The notes under the pieces were generated by a model that saw only the letters and a program-made list of their open reading frames with translations, was not told the DNA's origin and made no database searches. Positions 33,160 to 44,844 of a stretch of DNA of 64,000 nucleotides are shown piece after piece. Every line of letters begins with the position of its first letter. Positions within the stretch are counted from its first letter, which is position 1. The position numbers and the translations under genes were made by a program. The DNA comes from Theobroma cacao (taxonomy: Eukaryota > Streptophyta > Magnoliopsida > Malvales > Malvaceae). The stretch covers positions 15,523,764-15,587,763 of the forward strand of contig NC_030850.1 in NCBI RefSeq assembly GCF_000208745.1, given 5' to 3'.

Positions 33160-36100
33160 TGTAAAGCCTGATATTCTAAAATATTTGTCATGACAAACAT
33201 GTGATGGATAACATGTTTGCATGCTAGGAAAGTCCCGAAAAATTTACAAAAGTAGGTATTGTACCTAGAGGTACAACAAAGTTGATTTAAGTCTCGAACT
33301 AGATCAAATAGAGATTTTAGGGTGAAATTGAAAATTTTACAGTTCAGGAATGATTTAAAATGGTGATTTGGAGTTCGAGGATCAATTTGGAGTCAAATCA
33401 AAAATTTCACTATCTATGGGTAAAATGGTAATTTTACCACTCAAGGACAAAATGGGAATTTTTTTGAAAGATTTTGATCACATTTGACTTATTGGAGTAT
33501 GATTTGAGGTTGAGAAGTGAAAAATTGTAATCCTCGTATTTTTCGGAGCATAAGGGTAAAATGGTAATTTTGCCACCATAAGGGTAAAATGGTAATTTTG
33601 CCACCATAGTGGCAAAATTGTAATTTTACACCACTAACACTTGTCATGCTCATAGAATTCATCCATTGACTTTTTATGTTATGGATAAGTGAGAAAATAT
33701 ATGTGGTGGAGATAAAAAGTTTAAATTTTTAAAGTTTTAAAAATGGACCAATAATAAAATGACACTTATCAAGCTTAGAATATTTTATTATTTNNNNNNN
33801 NNNNNNNNNNNNNNNNNNNNNNNNNNNNNNNNNNNNNNNNNNNNNNNNNNNNNNNNNNNNNNNNNNNNNNNNNNNNNNNNNNNNNNNNNNNNNNNNNNNN
33901 NNNNNNNNNNNNNNNNNNNNNNNNNNNNNNNNNNNNNNNNNNNNNNNNNNNNNNNNNNNNNNNNNNNNNNNNNNNNNNNNNNNNNNNNNNNNNNNNNNNN
34001 NNNNNNNNNNNNNNNNNNNNNNNNNNNNNNNNNNNNNNNNNNNNNNNNNNNNNNNNNNNNNNNNNNNNNNNNNNNNNNNNNNNNNNNNNNNNNNNNNNNN
34101 NNNNNNNNNNNNNNNNNNNNNNNNNNNNNNNNNNNNNNNNNNNNNNNNNNNNNNNNNNNNNNNNNNNNNNNNNNNNNNNNNNNNNNNNNNNNNNNNNNNN
34201 NNNNNNNNNNNNNNNNNNNNNNNNNNNNNNNNNNNNNNNNNNNNNNNNNNNNNNNNNNNNNNNNNNNNNNNNNNNNNNNNNNNNNNNNNNNNNNNNNNNN
34301 NNNNNNATCACCCATCAATGGCCGAACCTACCTTGTATTGAGTGAGGATGAATTTGATTTTTTTTTTATTTTAAGAGAATTGGTTAGAAAATGATGAATT
34401 ATGGTGTGGAAAAGTAGTAGGAAAAATCACGGTGTTAATGCACCATTATTGACCAAAAATTCTAAGAAGAAAAATGAAGATGGTTTTGCCAAATTTTAGG
34501 TTACTTGACTTATGTTTGGTGAATTAAGGTATTGGAAAAGAAATAGAGCAATTTGGAGCTAAATTGGACGCGTTGGCCAATTAATCGGGTGATAAGACGA
34601 ATTAGGCCAATACCGAGTTTAGATGGTTACCCGTGCATTTTGCATTCCATATTATGCATTAGTAGTCTAAATTAGTTTAATTTCGATTTAGTACCAATGT
34701 AGTATGTTTCTCGATTTTGTACTATGTCAAGGTGGTGAGTCCTCCGATAAAGGCAAGGAAATTGCATCCGAGGATCAGCAGTCAAAGTACTTCAAAAATC
34801 CGCACTCTAGACATTGTGAGTAAACTTACTGTCATTTTAATTATCTAGGGTGGCTTTTAGATGATTTCATGAATTCTATGGAAAAATGGATTTAAAAAGG
34901 TAAATTTTCATGTTTGATGAATAAATGTGTTTCAATGAAATTAATTTATAAATTATTTTGAAATTAATAATGATTTTGAAAAATAGAGTACATGGAGACT
35001 GTTATTTGTTGCAATTTGATTGTTTAAATTGATTGGCTTATGATAAATCGGGCATGAATGGCTAGTTGACAATTGTATTGAAATATGGATTGTTTGTTTG
35101 CCTTGAAAGGCTGTGAATTACAATAATTGCCATATCATGTTATTGAATTTTATTGATTGGTGGGATAATTATTAACTTACTGTAGTAGGCGGGTTTCGTG
35201 GACCAGCCTATGAGAGGGGCATAGTAACCCCGTTTATATGTGCTCACCTCGATTGTAGAGGTGTGTAGGGTAGCTCCTAAGGTGATATTTGGGTTCACTT
35301 CACGCCGAACACCACGTGATGGTCAACTCAACCAACGCCAAGGAACGGTTGTGATGTCTAATGAAAAATGTGTTTTATGCGAAATGTGAGTTTTTAATAG
35401 CCTTGGCTGTCTCGGTATGATGCTTCGGCCAAGGTGTCACCGAGGATGGATTTATGGCACAAGCTTAGTTTTTATGAGATTCATAAGCCTCGTTACGTAT
35501 TTTGAATGAAATGTGTTCTAATGCTGTGACCCAGTGTATGATGATTTGTTTTATCGTCTCCATGTACTCAACTCTAGATGTTTATGATGATGTCTGTTTA
35601 CTCACTGGGATTTTATAATCTCACCACCCTCATTTCCACCCATTTCAGTCTTAGTATAGACTGTAGATAGCTAATATCATCGAAGGCTACAATTGGCTTT
35701 ACTTCCTAAAAAATTGTAGGTTTGCAGCCTTCGTTCATTTTTATCATTTAGGGGTCCACATGTCACTGTAAATTAAATTTCATACTCTAGTTATCTGTAC
35801 TACTGTATGTAAGAATTTATTTTGCTTTTACGCTGTAAAAAAATTATTTACGCAATGTTCTAAAAAATATTGTTTTATAAGAAAATAGAATATTTTGTTT
35901 AATATTTTTATTTTATTCTAACAATCATAATTTCACTTTAAACGAATGTTTTAGACATCCAAATTTATTTTTGATTATGAAATATGTGTTTTTGCACTGT
36001 ATACTACATTATTAGCTAGTTTCAAAATTTTCAGGGAAAAATGACTAAAATACCCCTGTGAGACGAAAATTATTTTTATTGTTTTAAGTTGGAAATAATT

Positions 36101-36263
36101 TAAAATCTTTTAGAACATGATATTTGGCAACGATTACTCACAAGGGAAATGAGAAGCTGATATTAAAGCCTTGCGAGATTTCGATTGACATTTTGAGTAA
36201 TGAGTGTCGATTGAGACATCGCGACGGTTGTCACAGGCTCGAGGGGAGTTCTGGGTCGTGACA
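33160..36263 (+). mobile_element. Gypsy 5' LTR (b)
   Basis: It starts TGTAAAGCCTGATATTC and ends TTCTGGGTCGTGACA, 3104 bases including a gap. A primer-binding site and a gag start follow directly, so it is a 5' LTR and not a solo LTR. A 28-bp direct duplication (ATAAGGGTAAAATGGTAATT core) lies at 33550-33605. It is related to, but clearly diverged from, the LTRs at 36665 and 44845. Confidence 0.85.
33794..34306. other. Assembly gap (N)
   Basis: 513 unknown bases inside LTR (b). Confidence 1.
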
Positions 36264-36664
36264 ATTCGATTGGTATCAGAGTATTTGGTTTTAAAGATCA
36301 GAGCTTTTGTTTTAAAGTTGTTTTAAAAATTTACAGTGTTGGTGTGGTCCCAAGTTAAGTTAAGTTAAGTCAAGTTAAGTTAGGTTAGGTTGAGTAGAAC
36401 GCATGCATCTACATATAGAAACCTACCTACTCTTGTGATGCATGAATGATTAAGTAATTACTACTTGGTTGCATATACGTTTTGAGGTGCACTAGTGACA
36501 CACACACCATGTCTAGAAGAGGCGGTAGTGCCGATACCCCTCATAGTGTTGTGAGGGATCATTAGATTCCACTGCTAGAAGCCAATGGTGCTCTGATCTA
36601 GGTAATTCAGAAAGTGGTCCATCCCGAATTCCTATTAATAGAATTCCTCCAAACTTAGCAGAAT
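36264..36664 (+). pseudogene. Primer site, leader and gag start of gypsy element b
   Basis: TTGGTATCAGAG begins a few bases after the LTR and matches the 3' end of initiator tRNA-Met, the usual primer of plant gypsy elements. A leader of about 230 bases includes a pentanucleotide repeat. From ATG at 36509 the frame reads MSRRGGSADTPHSVVRDH, then TAG, and stays broken until the minus-strand gypsy enters at 36665. Confidence 0.75.
36352..36394 (+). repeat. Pentanucleotide repeat (AAGTT/AGGTT)n in the gypsy leader
   Basis: About eight imperfect units, some reading TTAGG. The shorter equivalent in the neighbouring element is at 44729-44756 on the other strand, so it belongs to the retrotransposon leader. 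Confidence 0.8.
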
Positions 36665-39600
36665 TGTCACGACCCGGAACCTCCCCCAGGCCCATGACAA
36701 TCGCCGTGACGTCTTGATTGACACTTATTATCCGGAATGCCAATCGGAACCCCACAAGGCTTACATATCAGTTTCTTTCCTTTCCTGTAAGCAATCGTTG
36801 TTAAATATCGAGTTTTTAGAGAATATACACTATTTTAGATAAAAAACAATCAAAATAAAATTTTCGCCACACAAGGGTATTTTGGTCATTTTTTTCTCAA
36901 AAATTTTGAAACTGGCTAAAACGTAATATACAAGTACAAAATACATAATTCATATTCAAAATGAGTTTAAAAGTCTAAAATCTTCATTTCAAACGAAATT
37001 ACGGTTATTTGAATATAATAAGAAAATAAAAGAAATATTAAGGGAAATATTCTATTTTCTTATAAAACAATATTTATAGAGTTATACGTGAATAATTTTT
37101 ATAGCGTAAAAGCTAAATAAATTTATATATACTGAAATACAGTAAGCCAAAATATTTACTTTAATTTACAATAACAAGAGGGCCCCCAAATAAACAAAAG
37201 TAAAGAGGACTGTGAACCTATGGTTTGGAAAATGTAGATCCAATGGTAGTCCTCGATGAGATCAGCTATCTACAGTCTATACTGAACCTGAAATGGGTGG
37301 AAAGGAGGGTGGAGAGATTATAACATCCCAATGAGTAAACAGACATTATCATAAATATCTAAAGGCGAGTAAAATGGAGGCAAGTTTAAACAACAAATTT
37401 CAACCCATTTCATAATATTTTCAATTTATTTCTTAAACCATAAAATATTTGTAATTTACCAAAACAGTTGTTAAGACTTATGTCTTTTATTAAAACAAGG
37501 CTCAAGCCAAAACTAATCCTCGGGGATACCTTGGCCGAGGCATCTAACCGAGTCCGCCAAGGGTGTTAAAATATTCACACGTGAAACACATTTTTATTTT
37601 TAAAACCAGCCGTCCCTTGGCGTTGGCCGAGTTACACATTCACGTGGGGGTTCGACGTGAAGTGAGCTCTAATACTACCCCGGGAGTTACCCTCCTCGCC
37701 TCTACAACCGGAGTAACTATATAACTGGGTTTACCGTGCCCCTCTAATAGGCAGTCCACGGAAACCCGTCACTGCAGTGACTAACCCACCAATTTTAATA
37801 AAATTTCGACAGTATAACGTGGCTTTTATTTATTTATCCAGCCTGCATAGTAAAACCAACTTACATAAATTTCCCAATGCACTCACAAAATATAGCCACA
37901 TATACTCATTTCTCATAAGCCATTCCTAGGAAAATATATATTTTTCAAGTCAATTTGCAGCCTCCAATTACTCAATTTCATAATCAATACAATATATTTT
38001 TATTTGTCACATTTATTCCTAAAACATCAAAAATCCCGTTTTAATCTCGTTCTCATTTCATAAAATACATAAAGGGCATTTAAAATAAACTCTAGATAAT
38101 TTACAATAATAATAAGTTTACTCACCGTTTGTACAAACTAAAAGCTTTCTAAGCGCCCCGATCACTACTCGTCGGGTACGACTTCTTTGCCTTTTCCGGA
38201 AGGCTCTCCTCCTAGACACATTACAAAAATTTACACAATTCATCACATTGATGCTAAATCACTATATAATTAACTTAAATCCTATACTAATGCATGGTAT
38301 GAAATGCAATAGCCTAAAACGGCTTAAACGCGGTATTAACCTATTTTTGGCACTTTGCCCGATAAATTGCTAACGCGCTCCATTTTAGCTCTAAATCATC
38401 CCATTCTCTCTCCAACATTTCTAACCATTAAATATCAGCCAATAACCTTCTAAAAACAACAAAATCAGCTCACTCCCTTCCTTGGAAAATTCGGCCAAAA
38501 ATGGGACATTAACTCGGTTAATTTTCTACTTTGTTTTTCTATCACGTTTAATCGTTTTTCATCATTTTCTCTTCATTTCCCTTAGAATAAAATCAATTCA
38601 TCATCATTGTACAGCATTGAGCATCCAGCCAAGAGTGGGTATTGTGAAAATTTAATGATTTCTTGCCCAATTTAATTTCTAAACACATTTAACTAACTAA
38701 AACTATCAATTTAACTAAAAATCAAAACCTAAAAATTTCAATTTCTCTCCCCTAGAATTTCGTCCAGCCCTTGATATCACTTTTTGATCTCTCTCCTCAA
38801 GCATGCTAAATGGAAATAAAGGCATAGGAAAGGTAGAAATCAAGCTAAAATCGAAAAATCTTACCGTTAGACGCGTAAACGGTCGAAAACCGCGAATTTC
38901 CCTTTGAATTTTCTTGTTTCTCTTTGGTTTTTCTTTTTTTCTTCCTTTCCTCTCTATTTCCTCTCTTGTTCTTCCTTATGGCCGGCCAGCACTTAAAATT
39001 TGGGTTTAAATGGGCTGACTTTTCATTAAAATAATATTATATCATTAAAAAATGCCACATGTCACTTTCCCATTGGCCCATTTTTAAAATTTCATCCATT
39101 TGTTTCCAAATTTTCACCATACACTTGTCTCATATATTCATAGCTTAGATAAAATTCTCAGACTCATCCAAAGTCTCGGTGGAGTAATTTTTGAAATTTA
39201 CACTTTTGCCCCCGTAAAAGTCAAAAATTACATTTTTGCCCCAAAAATTGAAAAATTGCCCATAGACATATTTTTCATCCCTTATACTCATACCATTCTC
39301 CAATTTGTCAAATTTGATCTAAATTCTCTCAAAATCTCAAATTTTGTCCGTGGGTGGCAAAATTACGATTTTGCCCCTACACTCCAAAAATCACCAGAAT
39401 TAAACTTTTTCACTTCCTATCATTAAATTATACTCCAAATAGTTAATCTTGGTCAAAAATTTCACTCCATGATCAAATTATTATCTTAGGTGGCAAAATG
39501 ACGATTTTGCCCTTGAATATCAAAATTTCTAATTTTACCCCAAATGAACCCTCGAACTCCGAACAATCATTTTTAGTCATTCCTGGACTATAAAATATTA

Positions 39601-39768
39601 AATTTCATCCTACAATTCCTATTTGAACTAGTTCGAGGTTAAATCAATTTAAGTGTACCGTTAGGTACAATATCAGGTTTCGTCTATTCTTAGGTGCTTT
39701 TCTAGCGTAATAACATGCTACTCAATGCATGTATGTCATGACATGTATTTATAGGGTCGGGTTTTACA
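36665..39768 (-). repeat. 3' LTR (c) of the minus-strand gypsy
   Basis: In element sense it starts TGTAAAACCCGACCCTATAA and ends GGGTCGTGACA, 3104 bases, with no gap. A TATA-like TATAAATA lies only about 15 bases from its outer start, next to the 12-bp palindrome ATGTCATGACAT. It carries two GGCAAAAT-N4-ATTTTGCC hairpins, at 39356-39375 and 39492-39511. Confidence 0.92.
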
Positions 39769-39800
39769 ATTTTACCCCCCTTAAAATAAAATTTTGACCT
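39769..39800 (-). promoter_or_regulatory. Polypurine tract of the minus-strand gypsy
   Basis: Read on the minus strand, AAGGGGGGTAAAAT lies directly before the 3' LTR, preceded by GAGGTCAAAATTTTATTTT. This is the primer for plus-strand synthesis. The same run precedes the LTR at 51252. Confidence 0.85.
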
Positions 39801-39807
39801 CAAAATT

Positions 39808-42800
39808 TCACTTACCAGATTCGACAAATAGATGCGGGTATTGGTTCCTCATCTGATGCTCTACTTCCCATGTCATTTCCTCCATTCGAGCACTTTTCCA
39901 CAACACTTTGACCATTGAAATACTCTTGTTTCTCAGTACTCGATCCTTTCGATCCAAGATACTCACAGGTTGTACCTCGAACTTCAAATCGTCATGCAAC
40001 TCGATCGGAGGTGCTTCGAGGACGTGAGAGGGATCTGGTACATATTTCTTAAGCATGGAGACATGGAAAACGTTGTGGATCCGATCTAACTCCGGAGGTA
40101 ATTCTAACCGATAAGCCACTGGTCCAATCCTTTCAATGATTCGGAATGGTCCAATATATCTCGGGTTGAGCTTTCCCCTCTTCGCAAATCGAATCACACC
40201 TTTCATTATCCAATAAAACACCATAATTTATCATGATAGTATAATCAATAAGATTTAATACTTCAAAGTATTCAAATTATTACCTTTCCAAGGAGAAACC
40301 TTAAGAAAAACTTTATCATCGATCTCAAACTCCAAGTCTTTTCTCCGTTTATCTGCATAGCTCTTCTGCCTATCCTGGGCTACCTTTAGCCTCTCTCGTA
40401 TAACCTTGATCTTGTCATTAGTTAGCTCGATCAATTCCACACTCACTAACTTCCTTTCACCTACTTCATCCCAACAGAGTGGAGTACGACATTTTCTTCC
40501 ATATAAAGCTTCGTACGGTGCCATACCAATGCTAGACTGAAAGCTATTGTTGTAAGCAAATTCCACCAATGGCAAATGTCTGTCCCAACTCCCAATAAAG
40601 TCAATGACACAAGCCCGTAACATATCCTCCAAGGTCTGGATAGTCCTCTCTGACTGACCATCCGTCTGTGGGTGAAAAGCAGTGCTAAATTTCAATTTGG
40701 TTCCGAGAGCTTCTTGAAATTTTGGCCAGAATCGAGAAGTGAATCGAGGATCTCGGTCTGACACTATAGAAACGGGAACTCCATGTAGCCTCACAATCTC
40801 ATCTATATAGAGCTGAGCCAGCTTCTCAATAGAGTATGTACTATGGACAGCTAAAAAGTGAGCGGACTTAGTCAACCGATCTACGATCACCCAGATCGCA
40901 TCCTTTCCCCTCTGTGTCCGCGGCAATCCCAAAACAAAATCCATAGTTACATGCTCCCATTTCCACTCGGGAACAGGTAAAGACTGAAGTGTACCTGCTG
41001 GCCTCTGATGCTCCGCCTTAACTTGCTGACATACGAGACACTTTGCTACGAATTCTGCTACGTCTCGCTTCATACCCGGCCACCAATAATTCTCCCTGAT
41101 AGTCCTATACATCTTGGTGCTTCCGGGATGTAATGCATAGGCAGATGAATGGGCTTCTTCCATGATCGCCTGTCTCAACTGGTTTCCCTCAGGAACACAA
41201 ACTCGATCTTTAAACATCAAGACGTTATCCTCTCCAAATCTGAACTCACTAACTCCCCCATCGGTCAGTTTTTGAATTTCTTTTCTTAACTCATCATCAG
41301 ACCTCTGAATGTCCTTGATCTGATTAAGTAACGAAGGTCGCACAATGAAGTTTGCCAATAAGGATCCATCCTCACCATTTCTCAACTGGACCCCAAGAGA
41401 TTTCATCTCTATTAATGCTGGAAAATAACAACTCTGAAGTGCTGCTAAAGACGATGAAGACTTACGACTTAAGGCATCAGCTACAACGTTCGCCTTTCCC
41501 GGATGATAGTCTATCACCAAGTCATAATCTTTTATCAACTCCAACCATCGCCTTTGCCTCAAATTAAGCTCCTTTTGGGTGAGCAAATATTTTAAACTCT
41601 TGTGATCCGTAAATATCCGACAATGCTCACCATACAAGTAATGCCTCCAGATTTTTAAAGCAAACACCACTGCTGCTAACTCTAAATCATGGGTAGGGTA
41701 ATTTGCTTCATGCCTCTTTAGCTGTCTAGAAGCATAAGCCACAACTTTTTCATCCTGCATCAATACGCACCCCAACCCCAACTTTGAGGCATCACTATAT
41801 ACTACAAATCCCTTACCATTAACAGGAAGTGTTAAAACGGGAGCGGAGGTTAACCGGTTCTTTAGCTCCTGAAATCGATTCTCACAAACATCATCCCACA
41901 CAAACTTAACTCCCTTACGAGTTAGACGGGTCAAAGGAGCTGCTATTAAGGAAAACCCCTGAACAAACCTCCGATAATAACCGGCTAATCCGAGGAAACT
42001 ACGAATCTCCGTCACTGTCTTAGGTTGCTCCCATTGTAAAATTGCCTCTACTTTCTTAGGATCAACATATATTCCAGTTCTCGATACTACGTGTCCCAAG
42101 AATACCACTTCCTGTAACCAAAACTCACACTTCGAAAACTTTGCATACAACTGTCTTTCCCTCAAAGTTTGTAATACTATACGCAAGTGGGCAGCGTGCT
42201 CATCATTATCTCTCGAGTAAACCAGTATGTCATCAATGAACACAATAACAAACTTGTCCAAGTAAGGGTGGAACACCCTATTCATGAGATCCATAAAAGC
42301 TGCCGGTGCGTTAGTTAACCCGAAAGGCATGACCAAGAACTCATAATGACCGTACCGAGTCCTGAACGCTGTCTTGGGTACATCCTGTTCTTTAATCCTC
42401 AACTGATGATACCCAGACCTTAGATCAACCTTGGAAAACACTGTAGCTCCCTGTAATTGATCGAAAAGATCATCAATCCTCGGTAACGGATACTTGTTCT
42501 TAATGGTCATTCTGTTAAGCTGTCGGTAATCGATACATAACCGAAGTGTACCGTCTTTCTTTTTCACAAATAAAACCGGTGCTCCCCATGGAGATATACT
42601 AGGGCGTATAAAACCCTTGTCCACCAACTCTTGCAATTGTACTTTCAACTCCTTCAACTCTGCCGGAGCCATTCTATATGGAGGGATAGAAATAGGTGCG
42701 GTACCCGGAAGTAAATCAATAGGGAACTCAAGCTCTCGATCAGGAGGCAGTCCCGGTAAATCATCAGGAAATACATCAGGAAACTCACTTACTATCGGGA

Positions 42801-44663
42801 CATCCTCTAACTTAAGTTCCCCCTTTGAAGTATCAATCACATATGCCAAATAAGTCGGATACCCTTTCTGTACTAATTTCGAAGCTTTGATGGCCGAGAT
42901 TACACAGGACGGTAATACTCGACGTTTTCCTACAAACAAAATCTCTGCTCCCTCAGAATTTCGAAGAACAACTTCCTTTCGAAAACAATCCATGTTTGCC
43001 CGATGTGCAGTTAACCAGTCCATACCCAATATTAGATCAAAATCCTGGATCTCTAGAGGAATTAAGTCACCACTAAATTCTTCCTCGCCTACCCTTACCC
43101 CACAGTCTCTATAACAACTCTTTCTAACTAGCTTTTCTCCTAAAGGGATGTGAATTACAATTTCTTCCTCTAATGGTGACAGGTTTCTATCAGCAATTGA
43201 TGCAAATGTGGTGCTCACATAAGACCTATCTAAGCTAGAATCTATCAAAACATAAACATCTTTATCAAATAAAGACATAGTACCTGTCACTGCTCCAGGT
43301 CGAACCCGTGCCTCATCTTTCGTCACAGCGAAAACTCTTGTCGAGGTACGAGTCTGTGGTCTCGAAGGTGGATGTGCCGGGGTATTACTCTCCACACCGA
43401 ACCGTATGGCCACTCCCTGTCTCGATGGCAACCCAGAAGAATCTCTCCTCTGCATATTAGTGTAAGTTGGTGAAGATGATGCAACTATCGTGGCTCGTCG
43501 TAACCGTGGGCAATTACTCCTAATATGACCCATCTGTCCACATTGGAAACATCTTGTTGGCCCTTTACATAGCCCACTATGATAATTCCCACAATTTTTG
43601 CATCGGTCAGAACCTCCGAAACTCTTCCACGAATCAGTCATAGCAGATATGCTAAACCTCAAAGGTCTCTGTTGTGATGGTGGAAATGGAGGTCGAGGAG
43701 ATGTCACGGAAACAGAAGTAGTACTCCTTGAAATCGCTAAGTCCTTGCCTCTTTTTACTGGCTGACTAGAAGACATACCAAGATTCCTCCTTTTTGCAAA
43801 CTCAGTCCGAATCCCCCTATTCTCAATCGCAAGCTTCTCAGCCCGTAAAGCCATCTGTACCACCTCCTTATGTGGCTCCCTACCAGTCACTGTCATCCGC
43901 TCTCTAATCTCATTACGGAGCCCTTCCTCGAAATAACTAGCCTGATCCTGCTCAGATTTCACCAAATCCGGCACATATAACATCAACTCGTTAAAACGAG
44001 TCTCGTACTCCTCTACAGTTAAATTTCCTATTTCAAACTCAAAAATTCTCTCTTCTTTTCTTTCTGATGAAAATAAGTGAAATACTGACCATCGAATTCC
44101 TTGAGAAAATCGGACCACATTTGAGGAGTAGTGGAATGGGACTTCATTGAATTCTACCAAGTACGAGCCCTCTTCTCTAATAATCTCGTAGCCATCATCA
44201 GCTTCATGTAGTCGTCTAATCTCATATCAGAGAGAGTCTTTGAAACCTGATTAATCTAGTCCTTTGCCACAGTGGCATCCAACTCACCCGTGAAAGACAC
44301 ACAACCGAGCTGTCTAGCCTCTTTTAGCTTCTTGGAAATGGATACATCTTGTACCGGTGGTGGAACTAAAGGAGTAACTGGTGGTACTATAGGTGGAACT
44401 TGACCAGTCGGAGCTCCACTAGCCATTGCGGTAAAGAAAGTTGCCAATGCCTGTGCTGCCTCAATAGGCATGGTGGGAATACTCGTAGGTGGCGGAGGAG
44501 GTGGAGGATGTGGAGGACTATCGGCCTGCTCAGCAGCAGGTGCTGCCCGTATGGTAGACGCAGCCGATTCTTCCACTACTGCATCTAGCTGACGACATTG
44601 GGAACGAACTTTTTCCCTCCCAACAGATCTAGTGAGAGGTGGGCGTCCTCGTCTAGGAGGCAT
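39808..44663 (-). pseudogene. Gypsy gag-pol polyprotein, broken in gag and interrupted near the C-terminus
   Basis: The frame starts with ATG at 44661-44663 (MPPRRGRPPLTRS) and a proline-rich stretch. In gag there are two TAG codons (about 44255 and 44154-44156), both where the family has tryptophan, and a 1-base frameshift near 44030. A long open frame runs from there to about 40258. Its numbering from 44160, where the first 44 or so residues are frameshifted, is: zinc knuckle [14 protein letters not shown] at 204-217; protease LIDSS at 305-309 (usually DSG); RT FIDD at 641-644; RNase H D790, E827, D852; integrase H1004, H1011, C1041, C1044 and D1074, D1135, E1171. An 84-base insertion at 40200-40283 adds a stop, after which the frame resumes to 39808 with the chromodomain-like tail. 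The pol active sites are intact; gag is not. Confidence 0.9.
40200..40283 (-). other. 84-nt intron-like insertion in the pol frame
   Basis: On the minus strand the pol reading ends ...SPWKG, then 84 AT-rich bases begin GTAATAATTT and end ATAATGAAAG, after which the reading resumes [16 protein letters not shown] occurs at both edges. Removing it as a GT-AG intron restores the frame exactly; left in, it gives an in-frame TAA. It holds a short palindrome ATACTTTGAAGTAT. It could be a minimal intron, an intron-creating insertion, or filler DNA with a target duplication. Confidence 0.75.
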
Positions 44664-44844
44664 AATAATCTATAAGAGAAAACGAGCAAGCTTAGGGAAC
44701 CTTAGGCTCTATATGAAAATGCATGCATTCTATTCAACCTAACCTAACTTAATTCGGGGCCACACTGATACTGTAGATTTTTAAAACCACTTTAAAATCA
44801 AAAACTCTTATCTTTAAAACCAAAAGCTCTGATACCAATAGAAT
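44664..44844 (-). promoter_or_regulatory. Primer-binding site and leader of the minus-strand gypsy
   Basis: On the minus strand TGGTATCAGAGC (44826-44837) lies eight bases after the 5' LTR and matches initiator tRNA-Met. A leader of about 160 bases to the gag ATG includes a short AGGTT repeat. Confidence 0.88.

Noticed and set aside
36352..36394. Telomere-like TTAGG repeats as an internal telomeric site
   Set aside because: The units are pentanucleotides and imperfect. They lie in the leader of a gypsy element with a counterpart in its relative, so they are not telomere remains.
39100..39426. 108-codon frame repeated identically at 47279-47605
   Set aside because: It is the same LTR sequence in LTRs (c) and (d), opposite to the element's sense, without homology to a protein.
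42617..42853. Plus-strand frames inside the gypsy pol region (also 41352-41567 and 42887-43114)
   Set aside because: They are antisense shadows of the long minus-strand pol frame.
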